From an uncultured Caryophanales bacterium (lineage in GTDB: Bacteria; Bacillota_I; Bacilli_A; RFN20; CAG-826), in the NCBI GenBank assembly GCA_905197045.1, contig CAJJXG010000001.1:62001-126000 (forward strand): a stretch of DNA of 64,000 nucleotides, read 5' to 3'. Shown piece by piece: positions 35,442 through 45,028 of the stretch; position 1 is the first letter of the stretch; each line of letters opens with the position of its first letter. Position numbers and translations under genes: made by a program. The notes under the pieces were generated by a model, which was not told where the DNA came from, made no database searches, and saw only the letters and a list, made by a program, of their open reading frames with translations.

Positions 35442-36031
35442 CTTGATACACCTGTTAATTCAACAAAATGAGGCAAACTTTCGCACCATTCACAAAATAC
35501 ATGCCATTCTTTTAACTTATGATATCTTCTTTGTAAATACATAGTTTTTAATTGTTGATAATTGGTTACCATGGTCGATCCAAGGCAAAATCCACAAGGA
35601 GTTGACGCAACAAGTTCTCTCCATTTAGCGACTTTTTTCTCTTTATCTTCTTCTGGAATAGCATTATATTCATCTTTAATTTTCTCAACAATTTTTAAAA
35701 CTTCCTTGTTTGTATCGCTTACACATTGATTTGCAATATCAAATTTTAATAAACAATGCATTGTTGATTGTGAAGAAACATATTCAAAAAAATGATAACG
35801 TTGAGCTTGTTTCCACCAATAAAGAGGCGCCGTAATATCAAACTCTACTACAATCCCTTTTAAGAAGTTGTCGTGCCCTTCTCCAGGATGACATTTTCCT
35901 AATTTTCCAGCTCTAGAAAAGTCTTTTTCATTTGTTTCGCTTCTATCAAGAGCAGTTCTCATTGGGTTTCCGCTTGCCTTAACAGCAAACTCAAGCCCGT
36001 AAACATTTGTTTTACCGATATTAAAATCCAT
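35438..36031 (-). CDS. Phage-type protein resembling ThyX
   Basis: This 197-residue protein matches a family I know mainly from Firmicute phages. Typical segments are GHDNFLKGIVVEFDI, WWKQAQRYHFFEYVSSQSTMH (residues about 72-92) and the late NYQQLKTMYLQRRYHKLKEW. The block RYH-x7-SQSTMH has spacing like the RHRxxSxNExSxRY motif of flavin-dependent thymidylate synthase ThyX, but the key residues differ, so catalysis is not certain. It starts 1 nt after folD, whose product supplies methylene-tetrahydrofolate, the ThyX carbon donor. This location supports a folate-linked role, but that is inference. Confidence 0.6.
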   Translation of the reverse strand: MDFNIGKTNVYGLEFAVKASGNPMRTALDRSETNEKDFSRAGKLGKCHPGEGHDNFLKGIVVEFDITAPLYWWKQAQRYHFFEYVSSQSTMHCLLKFDIANQCVSDTNKEVLKIVEKIKDEYNAIPEEDKEKKVAKWRELVASTPCGFCLGSTMVTNYQQLKTMYLQRRYHKLKEWHVFCEWCESLPHFVELTGVSR

Positions 36032-36032
36032 A

Positions 36033-36824
36033 TTATTTACATGCCTCCACTAAATTTATTAATAAAGCAAGCCTAGTTAATAAACCTACTCCGCCAGGCA
36101 CAGGCGATTGGAATTTTACTGGTAAGCCTTTTTCACAATCTCCTGTTAATTTATTGTTTTCATCTCGATTAATTCCTACATCTATTACGTAGGCACCATC
36201 TTTAAAATTAAAAGATTTATCTAAAAAGTTTCTTCTCCCAACAGCAACAATAATCAAATCAGCACTCGAAACAAATTTCTTTAGCTCATTAAGTGGTGTT
36301 TTAGAGTGAGCGACTGTAACAGTCATGTCTTTATTTAATAAAAGTTTTGCCATAGGCTTTCCAACAATATTGCTTCTTCCAATAACTAAAGCGTTTTTGC
36401 CTTTAAACTCATAACCAGAATCACTCAAAAAAGTAATTATTCCATTTGGTGTAGCACTAACAAATTTGGTTAAAGGATTAAAGCCATCTAGGTCTTTTTT
36501 TGGATCAATGGCAAGTTTTATTTTTTCCTCAGAAATGTGTTTAGGTAAAGGAAGTTGAACAATAAAACCATCTATGGCAGAATCATTATTTGTTTTTTCA
36601 ATTTCTTTAAGTAAATCCGCTTCACTTATTGTATCTGGTAGTTTCTCTAAAATAGCATCACAGCCAATTTCGTTAACATCTTTTATTTTTCCTTTAATGT
36701 AGCTATTAGAGGCATAATCATCATTAACCTGTATGATTTTAATTACAGGTTTCTTTTTTAACATGAGAACCGATTTAGCCAGCTCTTCTTTTTTTGCTAC
36801 TACATATTCTTTTATCGTCAACAT
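36033..36824 (-). CDS. folD: FolD, methylene-THF dehydrogenase/cyclohydrolase
   Basis: This 263-residue bifunctional enzyme interconverts methylene-, methenyl- and formyl-tetrahydrofolate. The active-site Tyr and Lys are in SNSYIKGKIK (near residue 41), then PLPKHI, LDGFNPLTKF, the NADP site VIGRSNIVGKPMAKLL, and PVPGGVGLLTRLALL. The last motif is usually GVGPMT, so this is a somewhat divergent member. It is the first gene of the operon folD - ThyX-like - 2-hydroxyacid dehydrogenase. Confidence 0.94.
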   Translation of the reverse strand: MLTIKEYVVAKKEELAKSVLMLKKKPVIKIIQVNDDYASNSYIKGKIKDVNEIGCDAILEKLPDTISEADLLKEIEKTNNDSAIDGFIVQLPLPKHISEEKIKLAIDPKKDLDGFNPLTKFVSATPNGIITFLSDSGYEFKGKNALVIGRSNIVGKPMAKLLLNKDMTVTVAHSKTPLNELKKFVSSADLIIVAVGRRNFLDKSFNFKDGAYVIDVGINRDENNKLTGDCEKGLPVKFQSPVPGGVGLLTRLALLINLVEACK

Positions 36825-36903
36825 ATTTAAAAATTATTCACACAAAAAATTATAGAAAATCTATACATATTTTAATACGAAATAAAATTTCTATAAAACA
36901 ATA

Positions 36904-37221
36904 TTAAATAATTGAGAAATATTGAAGAAGGTTGGTAAAAACAGCAATTGCAGTTGTTGTCCCTTCGGTTGTGCCTTCATCTGTTGCTGGAGCAGAAGTC
37001 AAAGAGGTTGAAAGCAATGCTAAAAACAGAAAAACAATACCAAATCCTAAAGTAAGCATCGAGACAATTTTCTCACTCCCTCTTTCTTTGGTTTTGACGA
37101 AAACGTTTAAGCCGCCGCCAGTAATAGCACCGGAAGCACCTTCACTTTTACCACCTTGAAGAAGTCCTAAGACTATAACAATAAAAGCGATAACCCAGAA
37201 TATATAATCATACCATTGCAT
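36904..37221 (-). CDS. secG: SecG, preprotein translocase subunit
   Basis: This 105-residue membrane protein has two helices (about residues 4-22 and 52-73), joined by the Gly/Ser-rich loop typical of SecG (GGKSEGASGAITGGG). The C-terminal tail is longer than usual, with a Thr/Glu-rich segment. It works with SecY, SecE and the SecA ATPase encoded at 44 kb to export proteins. GGAGG precedes the ATG. A 26-bp palindrome lies 20 nt upstream of the ATG. Confidence 0.9.
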   Translation of the reverse strand: MQWYDYIFWVIAFIVIVLGLLQGGKSEGASGAITGGGLNVFVKTKERGSEKIVSMLTLGFGIVFLFLALLSTSLTSAPATDEGTTEGTTTAIAVFTNLLQYFSII

Positions 37222-37241
37222 TCAACATTTCCTCCAAGCGA

Positions 37242-37267
37242 TGTATATATGTTAAAACATATATACA
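37242..37267. promoter_or_regulatory. 26-bp palindrome upstream of secG
   Basis: Perfect 12-bp arms TGTATATATGTT and AACATATATACA flank 2 nt. It sits where the promoter of secG is expected and may be an operator. The rest of the gap to uvrB (37268-37396) holds nothing recognised. Confidence 0.45.
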
Positions 37268-37396
37268 AAAAAGACAATAAACGTATTTTTCTAAAAATTA
37301 TAAAACGAGAAAGGAAAAATCCAAGTAATTTTTAACTCTTCCAAGATTTATAATGTGATCATTTATTCAATAAAATACTTAAGTTTTAAAGGCTTT

Positions 37397-39376
37397 TTAG
37401 TTTAATTCGGCTTTTAACTCAAACATAATATCTCTAAGCTTAATCGCTTTTTCGAAATCAAATTCCTTTGAAGCCTTATACATTTCCTTTTCGACTTCTT
37501 TAATTTTTCTTTGCAATTCTTTCTTTGTTAATTTAGCTTTAGAGTTAACTAATTCTTCTGCTTCAGTCTCAGTATTGTGGATTGGAGCTTGAATAGGCTT
37601 AACAATTGTGGTTGGAATAATTCCATTTTCATCGTTATATTTTGATTGAATTTCGCGACGACGATTAGTTTCCTCAATACACTCTTGCATCGACTTAGTA
37701 ATTGTATCTGCATACATAATCGCTTTACCGTTACTATTTCTTGCTGCTCTACCTACAACTTGAATTAAACTTCGAGTACTTCTTAAAAATCCTTCTTTAT
37801 CAGCATCTAAAATCGCAATTAAAGAAACTTCAGGAATATCAAGGCCTTCTCTTAAAAGATTAATACCTACTAAAACGTCATACTTACCTTTTCTTAATTG
37901 ATAAATAATTTCGCTTCTTTCAAGTGTTTTGCATTCACTATGCAGATAAACAGTTTTTATATCCCTATCTTTTAAGTAAGCAGTTAAATCCTCAGCAGTT
38001 TTAATTGTTAAAGTAACAACCATTACTCGTTCATGATTTTCGATACGCTTTTTAATTTCACTTATTAAGTCATCTATCTGACCTAAAGTAGGTCTTACTT
38101 CTATTTCAGGATCAAGAAGGCCTGTAGGACGAATAATTTGCTCAACATATTTGCCGCCAGTGTGACTTAATTCATAATCTCCTGGTGTTGCGCTTGTACA
38201 AATAACTTGGTTTATCTCACCTTCAAACTCCTCAAAATTTAAAGGTCTATTATCTAATGCGCTAGGTAAACGAAAACCATATTCAACAAGCGTAACTTTT
38301 CTTGAATGATCGCCATTATACATTCCACGAACTTGAGGGAAACTGACATGACTTTCATCAACAATAAGTAAATAATCTTTTGGGAAATAATCCATTAAGC
38401 AAAAAGGTTTTTGGCCTGGTTTACGATTATCGATATGACGAGAATAATTCTCAATTCCAGGACAAATTCCAAACTCCTCAAGAGAAGCGACGTCTTGCTT
38501 TGTTCTCATTTCAATTCTTTCTTTTTCTAAAGGCTTACCCTCTTTTTCAAAATAGGCAACTCTATCTTCTAGTTCAGCTAAAATTGATTTACAAGCTCTT
38601 AGAATATTTTCTCTTGTTGCCGCATGATCATAAGCAGGAAATAAATCATAATAATGGTACTTTTCGATGATTTCGCCTGTTAAATAATTACACTTAGCAA
38701 TTGTTTCAACTTCATCACCAAAACAATCAATTCTAATATACCAATCATCACTATTTGCAGGCATAATATCGATTAAATCACCATGAACCCTAAATCTACC
38801 CGGCGACAATTCAATATCATTTCTTTTATATTGCGAATTTAATAATTTACCAAAAAATTCTTTTCTATCGATTTCTTCACCAACTCTAACATCAAAAACA
38901 AGTTTCTTATACTCATCTGGATCTGTAAGTCCATAAATCGAGGCAACTGATGCTACAACAATCGTATCTCTTCTACTAACAATAGAGTTAACTGCACTAA
39001 CCCTCATCATTTCAATTTCTTCATTCATCAAGGCAGATTTATCTATATAAGTGTCAGTTGATGGTATGTAAGCTTCTGGTTGATAAAAATCAAAATTAGA
39101 AACGAAATATTCAACACGATTTTCTGGGAATAATTCTTTCATTTCGGCATACAATTGGCCAGCTAAAGTTTTATTATGAACCAAAATTAAAGTTGGCTTT
39201 TGAACTTTTTCTATAACATTGGCCATTGTAAAAGTCTTGCCTGTGCCTGTTGCTCCAAGCAATACTTGGTATTTCTTTCCATTATTTAAACCTTCAACCA
39301 ATTCTTTAATTGCAGTTGGCTGATCGCCAGTTGGTTTAAATTCACTATGTATTACAAAAGGTTTACTTTCGTTCAT
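37397..39376 (-). CDS. uvrB: UvrB, excinuclease subunit B
   Basis: This 659-residue nucleotide-excision-repair helicase has Walker A GATGTGKTFTMAN near residue 40 and the damage-probing beta-hairpin region with SNFDFYQPEAYIP. Helicase motifs VDESHVSFPQ, TSATPG and QVVGRAARN follow, with the C-terminal UVR coiled-coil (FEKAIKLRD) that binds UvrC. Length is normal. Its start overlaps the stop of the YitT gene by 14 nt, so it is in the secA-prfB-yitT-uvrB unit. UvrA and UvrC are not in the window. Confidence 0.97.
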   Translation of the reverse strand: MNESKPFVIHSEFKPTGDQPTAIKELVEGLNNGKKYQVLLGATGTGKTFTMANVIEKVQKPTLILVHNKTLAGQLYAEMKELFPENRVEYFVSNFDFYQPEAYIPSTDTYIDKSALMNEEIEMMRVSAVNSIVSRRDTIVVASVASIYGLTDPDEYKKLVFDVRVGEEIDRKEFFGKLLNSQYKRNDIELSPGRFRVHGDLIDIMPANSDDWYIRIDCFGDEVETIAKCNYLTGEIIEKYHYYDLFPAYDHAATRENILRACKSILAELEDRVAYFEKEGKPLEKERIEMRTKQDVASLEEFGICPGIENYSRHIDNRKPGQKPFCLMDYFPKDYLLIVDESHVSFPQVRGMYNGDHSRKVTLVEYGFRLPSALDNRPLNFEEFEGEINQVICTSATPGDYELSHTGGKYVEQIIRPTGLLDPEIEVRPTLGQIDDLISEIKKRIENHERVMVVTLTIKTAEDLTAYLKDRDIKTVYLHSECKTLERSEIIYQLRKGKYDVLVGINLLREGLDIPEVSLIAILDADKEGFLRSTRSLIQVVGRAARNSNGKAIMYADTITKSMQECIEETNRRREIQSKYNDENGIIPTTIVKPIQAPIHNTETEAEELVNSKAKLTKKELQRKIKEVEKEMYKASKEFDFEKAIKLRDIMFELKAELN

Positions 39377-40457
39377 CTTCTTTTTCTATTTTTTCAGCTT
39401 CTTGAGCTGTTTTTTCATCACTTTTTCTTGTTTTAATCTTGGACTTTAAGCTCTTCAAATATCTTTGAGATGAATTTAAATTCATGTTTTCAAAGCCTTC
39501 GCCACCTGTAAAAAGTGTTTGGTAAAAAGTGCAAAATGCTTTTGGATCAATCCTTGCGATAGCATTTCTTATCTTATTATAATCTCTACGAGAAAAAACA
39601 ATTCTGACCATTGTCTTTTCTTCTTTTGAATAAGCGCCAATAACTTTTGAAATCGTTGCGCTTCTATCTAATTCTTTAATAGCAAACTGTGAAATTTCAT
39701 CAACCTTATCAGTGACAATGTCAACACAATATGCACTTGTTTGGCCGCTGTATATAATTTCAACCATAAGTGAACAAATAAAGGCTGAGATGATACCGAC
39801 TAATCCACCAATTAATGCAATACTATTGCCTTTTGTTAAGTCGATAATTATACCAATTAAAACAATTCCACCATCAAATAAGAAAAATGGGATTGATTCT
39901 TTAACGCCGGTAAATTTACTAACAATAAATGTTAGGATGTCGATTCCTCCTGTTGAACCACCACCATGAAAAGTTATGGAACAGCCAACTCCAACTAGCA
40001 TTCCGCCAAGTAAACCAATAACTAATAAAAACCCGGCGTTAACAGCTTCTAAACTCGATAGGTTTGTTATAATCCCGTTTTCTAAAATATAATTACTATT
40101 CGCACCTAGCAAAACATCTAAAAACTCAGGCAATAAACTAGTTCTTAAGAAAATCGATATAAAAATTGGATAAAAAATAGTTGAGATTAGTGAGGAAATC
40201 GTAAATTTAAAGCCTAATAATATTAAACCTAATACAAAAAGTGCCCAGTTTAATATGTAACTCATTATGTCAGGAGCAATAAATTCAGCGGTTAAAATTG
40301 TAATACCACTAACTCCACCACTTATAATTGAAAAAGGAATTAAGAAAAAGGCATTTCCGGCACTAACAATAAAAGTGCCGATTAAGAGCAATGATAAACT
40401 ACGAATATTTCTTTTTAAATTGTCTTTTTGAAAAAATGTTTTTACATAGTTAGGCAC
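39363..40457 (-). CDS. YitT-family membrane protein (DUF161 + DUF2179)
   Basis: This 364-residue protein has about five to six membrane helices in residues 20-230, with typical YitT sequence (FFLIPFSIISGGVSGI and FHGGGSTGGIDIL). A cytoplasmic DUF2179 domain (about 235-320, DVDVDKVDEIS-like region, then FCTFYQTLF) and a charged tail follow. The function of the family is unknown. Translation starts at GTG with GAGGAGG upstream, inside the end of prfB (8-nt overlap). Confidence 0.9.
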   Translation of the reverse strand: MPNYVKTFFQKDNLKRNIRSLSLLLIGTFIVSAGNAFFLIPFSIISGGVSGITILTAEFIAPDIMSYILNWALFVLGLILLGFKFTISSLISTIFYPIFISIFLRTSLLPEFLDVLLGANSNYILENGIITNLSSLEAVNAGFLLVIGLLGGMLVGVGCSITFHGGGSTGGIDILTFIVSKFTGVKESIPFFLFDGGIVLIGIIIDLTKGNSIALIGGLVGIISAFICSLMVEIIYSGQTSAYCVDIVTDKVDEISQFAIKELDRSATISKVIGAYSKEEKTMVRIVFSRRDYNKIRNAIARIDPKAFCTFYQTLFTGGEGFENMNLNSSQRYLKSLKSKIKTRKSDEKTAQEAEKIEKEDERK

Positions 40458-41560
40458 CCTTTTTTGCCTCCTCTTTTAGATATGAGAAGATGAATCCTTC
40501 AATATATCCATCCATAACTTTATTCACTTGTGTGTCTTCATAACCTGTTCTGTTATCCTTGACTAAAGTGTATGGGCAAAAAACATAGCTCCTAATTTGA
40601 GAACCCCATTCTATATTTTTTTGTTCACCTACTATCCCTTTTAACTTATTCTTTCTTTCCTCTTCTTGACGTGCAAAAAGTTGCGATTTAAGCATATTCA
40701 TTGCCAATTCTCTATTTTTTAGCTGAGTTCTTTCAACCTGGCAAGAAACCACAATTCCAGTTGGAATGTGTGTAATTCGCACAGCGGTTTCAACTTTATT
40801 AACGTTTTGACCGCCAGCTCCACCAGATCTATATGTATCAATTTTTAAATCGGCAGGATTAATTTCAACATGAACTGTTTCATCAAATTGAGGAATAACG
40901 TTTACACTAGCAAAGCTTGTATGACGTCTAGCGTTTGCATCAAAAGGAGATATTCTAACGAGTCTATGGACTCCTTTCTCCCCTTTAAGCATTCCATAGG
41001 CATACTTTCCTTCAATTAATAAAGTAACGCTTTTTACTCCAGCCTCTTCACCAGGTAAATAGTCTAAAACCTTGTATGAAAAATTTTCTAATTCACAAAA
41101 TCTTTCATACATTCTTAAAAGCATATCAGCCCAATCACAGGCTTCAGTTCCACCAGCTCCAGGATGTATTTGAATAACGCAATCTAAATTATCATATTCT
41201 CCACTAAACAAAACTAAAGTGTTTAACTCGTCTAAATCTTTTTTAAGATCTTTAAAAGATGAAACGAGAAGATCCGACATCTCTTCATCATTAATATCTA
41301 AAGTTTCAGCTAATTCATTTAAATCTTTAATATTAGAATCAAGTTTCTTATAGAGATTAATTTTATAAAGAATATCGTTTTTTTCGTCAATGATTTTAGA
41401 AGCTTCTCTTTGATTGTCCCAAAAATGTTCGGTTAAAGATAAAGCTTCTAATTCTTCAGCTTTTTTCGAAAGTTTATCTAAGTCAAAGAGAACTACCAAG
41501 CTGTACAATTTGCTCGGTAGCCTCTTTTAATTCGTTTTTAAATTCGTATAAATCAATCAT
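40450..41560 (-). CDS. prfB: Peptide chain release factor 2, with programmed +1 frameshift
   Basis: RF2 releases peptides at UGA and UAA. The ATG at 41558-41560 has AAGGAGGT upstream and opens 25 codons ending ...SSL, then an in-frame UGA at 41483-41485. The site reads CTT TGA C, the classic RF2 shift site; a +1 slip continues as DLDKLSKK and gives about 369 residues, near the B. subtilis length. The main frame contains the SPF tripeptide (RISPFDANARRH) for UGA recognition and the GGQ motif (GAGGQNVNK). The Shine-Dalgarno-like stimulator before the slip site (GGTAG) is weak. The gene lies 11 nt after secA, as in other Firmicutes. Confidence 0.96.
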
Positions 41561-41571
41561 TTGATACCTCC

Positions 41572-44163
41572 TTAGTTGGTATGGATATCATCATATTCAT
41601 GATCGACTGCTGCTTTTGCATTCTTATCAATATCAGTAATATTAAGATCTTTGCCAGTTTCCTTTGCAACGACTTTCATATTTTTAGTTTCTTCAACTGG
41701 TTTTTCTGGTTGATTATGTACATCGTTTTGAGCTTGTGTCTTTACAGCATAAGTTTCTTTATCATCAACTTTCTTTTGGACCTTAACATTTAATAAATTA
41801 AGAACAACTTCAAGAGAGATGGTTTCAAGCATATCTCTAAACATTGCCCAACCTTCATTAACATAATCTTGAAGAGGGTTAATTTGTCCATAACTTCTTA
41901 AAGATACAGATTCTCTAAAACGAGACATGTTATCAATTTGTTGAGTCCAGTTTCTATCAATACATCTAAGAGTGATTTGTCTTTCAATTTGATCAGCAGT
42001 ATCTTTGTCCCATTCACGGCGTTTAATTTGATAAGCATTTGCTAAAACTTCACCAATATCTTCACCTGCTTCTTCAGGAGCTGCTTCATCATATAAATCC
42101 CAGTTTATAGCATTATCTTCCAAAAATCTTGGAACAGCTAAATCGTGTAATTTTTTAGCGCTTACAGTTCTATTAGTTTGTTCATCAAAAACGCTTCTCT
42201 TACATAAAGCAACACCACAATCTTTAAACGTGTCAGATAATAATTCACTGATATCGCTTGCAAACAAAATTTGATCACGTTTAGCATACATAATTTGTCT
42301 TTGTTTACTCAAAACATCATCATAATCGAGAAGGTTTTTACGGACATCGAAGTTTTGACCTTCAATACGCTTTTGAGCACTTGTAATAGCACTGCTTAAT
42401 AATCTACTTTCAATAGCTTCATCGCCATAATTAGCAAATGATTTTCTTAAATTATCGCTAGCAAATCTAACCATTAATTCATCATCAAGAGAAACGTAGA
42501 ATCTAGAAAAACCAGGATCGCCTTGACGTCCACTTCTACCTCTTAATTGGTTATCAATACGTCTTGACTCGTGTCTTTCTAAGCCAAAAACACAAAGTCC
42601 ACCCAATTCTCTAGTTTCAGGAGTTAATTTAATATCAGTTCCTCTACCAGCCATATTTGTGGCAAGAGTAATGTGATTTTTCTCCCCTGCATGAGATATG
42701 ATTTCAGCTTCTCTAGCATGATTTTTAGCATTTAACATTTCATATCTTAAACCAGCTTGATCAAGATATTTTGCAACTTCTTCTGATGCTTCAACACTAG
42801 GAGTACCGATTAAGATAGGTTGACCAAGTTTGTGTCTTTCAATAACTTCGTTAACTAAAGCTTTAATCTTGGCTTGTTTATTAGCAAAAATATAGTCTAA
42901 TTCATCTTTTCTGATAACAGGTTTGTTTGGAGGAATACAAACAACTTTCATGTTATAAATCTTTCTGAATTCTTCCTCTTCAGTTTTAGCTGTACCTGTC
43001 ATACCAGCCATTTTCTTAAATAGTCTAAAGAAGTTTTGATAAGTTATAGTTGCTAAAGTAACTGTTTCTTCTTTAATTTTGACACCTTCTTTAGCTTGAA
43101 TGGCTTGTTGTAAACCATCACTATATTCTCTACCTTTCAAAACACGTCCAGTAAATTGGTCAATAAGTTGAATAGTGTTGTCTTGATCGACAAGATATTC
43201 AACATCTCTTGCCATAATATAATTTGCTTTTAATGCTTGGTGAATTCTATGGACTAAATCTTGATATTGAGGAGCATATAAGTTAGCAATTCCAAAGGCT
43301 TTTTCGGCTTTATCAACACCTTTGTCAGTTAAAGAACAAGACTTTGTCTTAATATCGACTACAAAATCGCCATCAGGAACATATTCTGGATGCTTTCTTT
43401 TATAATCTTCGTCAACATCAGTTGATCTTCTCAATCTTTTTACAAAACCATCAGCGATTTGGTATTGTGCCATTGAAGCTTTTGCGCCACCAGAAATAAT
43501 AAGAGGTGTTCTTGATTCATCGATTAAAACACTGTCAGCTTCATCGACAATACAATAATTTAATCCTCTTAAAACTCTTTGTTGCTTGCTTGGAGCCATG
43601 TTATCTCTTAAGTAGTCAAAACCAAGTTCAGAGTTAATCGTATAAGTAACATCACATTGATGGGCTTTTTGCTTTTCGCCTGTTGTTAAACTATGTAAGT
43701 TAACGCCAACAGTTAAACCAAGCCAACGATAAATTTGACCCATTTCATTAGCGTCTCTTTGAGCCAAGTATTCATTGACTGTAACAACATATACGCCTTT
43801 GCCTTCAAGAGCATTTAAGTAAACAGGCATTGTAGCGGTTAAAGTTTTACCTTCACCGGTTTTCATTTCTGCAACATCGCCATCATTTAAAACAAGACCG
43901 CCTATAACTTGGCATTCAAAAGGATATAAACCTAAAACTCTTCTAGCTGCTTCTCTACAAACAGCGAAAGCTTCTGTTTTGATATCAGATAAAGTTTCTC
44001 CTTTTTTAAGTCTATCTTTGAATTCGTTTGTTTTTGCTCTAAGTTGATCATCACTAAGCTTTTTCATGTCTTCAGCTAAAGCTAAGACTTTTTTTGCCTC
44101 TTTTACATACTTTTTTAAGATGTGTTGATCTACTCTAAAAATTTTCTCAATAACATTTCCCAT
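41572..44163 (-). CDS. secA: SecA, preprotein translocase ATPase
   Basis: This 863-residue motor ATPase pushes preproteins through SecYEG. It has Walker A MKTGEGKTLTATMP near residue 100 and the DEAD-type VDEADSVLIDESRTPL near 208. The preprotein-binding region, NMAGRGTDIKL in the second ATPase fold, and QLRGRSGRQGDPG also match. The C-terminal cysteine-rich zinc motif is missing; the tail instead ends in an acidic/polar stretch. GTAGGA precedes the ATG. A 20-bp palindrome covers its probable -10 box. Confidence 0.97.
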   Translation of the reverse strand: MGNVIEKIFRVDQHILKKYVKEAKKVLALAEDMKKLSDDQLRAKTNEFKDRLKKGETLSDIKTEAFAVCREAARRVLGLYPFECQVIGGLVLNDGDVAEMKTGEGKTLTATMPVYLNALEGKGVYVVTVNEYLAQRDANEMGQIYRWLGLTVGVNLHSLTTGEKQKAHQCDVTYTINSELGFDYLRDNMAPSKQQRVLRGLNYCIVDEADSVLIDESRTPLIISGGAKASMAQYQIADGFVKRLRRSTDVDEDYKRKHPEYVPDGDFVVDIKTKSCSLTDKGVDKAEKAFGIANLYAPQYQDLVHRIHQALKANYIMARDVEYLVDQDNTIQLIDQFTGRVLKGREYSDGLQQAIQAKEGVKIKEETVTLATITYQNFFRLFKKMAGMTGTAKTEEEEFRKIYNMKVVCIPPNKPVIRKDELDYIFANKQAKIKALVNEVIERHKLGQPILIGTPSVEASEEVAKYLDQAGLRYEMLNAKNHAREAEIISHAGEKNHITLATNMAGRGTDIKLTPETRELGGLCVFGLERHESRRIDNQLRGRSGRQGDPGFSRFYVSLDDELMVRFASDNLRKSFANYGDEAIESRLLSSAITSAQKRIEGQNFDVRKNLLDYDDVLSKQRQIMYAKRDQILFASDISELLSDTFKDCGVALCKRSVFDEQTNRTVSAKKLHDLAVPRFLEDNAINWDLYDEAAPEEAGEDIGEVLANAYQIKRREWDKDTADQIERQITLRCIDRNWTQQIDNMSRFRESVSLRSYGQINPLQDYVNEGWAMFRDMLETISLEVVLNLLNVKVQKKVDDKETYAVKTQAQNDVHNQPEKPVEETKNMKVVAKETGKDLNITDIDKNAKAAVDHEYDDIHTN

Positions 44164-44192
44164 AATTTTATTTCCTACGCATTTAAAGATTT

Positions 44193-44212
44193 TAACATTA
44201 TATATAATGTTA
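44193..44212. promoter_or_regulatory. 20-bp perfect palindrome at the secA promoter
   Basis: The half-site TAACATTATA is repeated inverted with no spacer. The minus-strand TATAAT (44197-44202) lies within it, 33 nt upstream of the secA ATG. Confidence 0.45.
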
Positions 44213-44350
44213 TAAAAGGAATTTCACATGTTCTTGGTCCAATTTTAACCAATATTTTTAATGATTATTTTCTTTTTCGTGCTTTCAAAAAGTTTTAAAA
44301 GAAAAAGTAAATCGTTTAACGAAAAATAAAATTTAGTATGAAAAAAATTG

Positions 44351-44376
44351 AAAACCCTGCAAATCTTAAATATTTT
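44351..44376 (-). repeat. Dispersed 27-nt intergenic motif, copy 4
   Basis: The plus-strand core is CCCTGCAAATCTTAAATATTTT. It overlaps the stop codon of comFC by 2 nt. Confidence 0.5.
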
Positions 44377-45028
44377 ATACAATATCTATATGGTTTACAC
44401 CTTCTTTTCGCTTAATTTCTTCAACTTCTTCTTCACTAAAAACTCTTTTTGCAATAACTAAAACTTTAATTATTTCTGGAGACAAAGTTTTAAGATATTG
44501 GATACAAGCTCTTAAGGTTGAGCCGGTCGTACAAACATCATCAACAAGCAGTATTTTTTTGCCTTTTAAATCAGGAAGGTTGTCACGAAATTTAATATAA
44601 TTTCCAACTTCTTTTCTCGCTTGATAATGCTGATCAGATTGCTTATGTTTCTCACTTTTGTAAAATATATCGTGAATTTTTAAACCAAGACACGAAAACA
44701 TAAAATAAACATGATTCTCTTCTTTGTGTGAAGGAACAAGCACGATTTCATAATTTCTATAAAGCACTCTTAATTCATTCACAAAAGGAGCAACAAAAAC
44801 ATTCGCTAATTCAAAATCACCACACCCCTTATACTCAAAAATTTTGTCTTTAATAAAATCACTATATTCATAAATCGATAAGCATTCCGTCTCATCGATG
44901 CAAAATTCTATAAACTTTGGATCTAGTTGATTAATGCAGTTATAGCAAATCACTCCATTAGTTAAAAAATCATGATACGCACCATTTTTAATCTCTTTAA
45001 AACATACCTTACAAATTTTTGTTGGCAT
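44375..45028 (-). CDS. comFC: ComFC-like phosphoribosyltransferase-fold protein
   Basis: This protein of about 217 residues starts MPTKICKVCF with a zinc-finger pair (CKVC and CYNC). It ends in a phosphoribosyltransferase domain with the PRPP-binding motif ILLVDDVCTTGSTL (near residue 170). ComFC is needed for DNA uptake in naturally competent bacteria and works with ComFA. The chosen ATG overlaps the end of comFA by 20 nt; the frame is open 93 nt further, but that part lies inside comFA and does not look conserved. No hairpin terminator follows, only the dispersed motif. Confidence 0.9.
   Translation of the reverse strand: MPTKICKVCFKEIKNGAYHDFLTNGVICYNCINQLDPKFIEFCIDETECLSIYEYSDFIKDKIFEYKGCGDFELANVFVAPFVNELRVLYRNYEIVLVPSHKEENHVYFMFSCLGLKIHDIFYKSEKHKQSDQHYQARKEVGNYIKFRDNLPDLKGKKILLVDDVCTTGSTLRACIQYLKTLSPEIIKVLVIAKRVFSEEEVEEIKRKEGVNHIDIV

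Noticed and set aside
40450..41508. prfB beginning in the main frame only
   Set aside because: The sequence before DLDK is not RF2-like, while the leader frame has a strong ribosome binding site and the standard CTT TGA C shift site.
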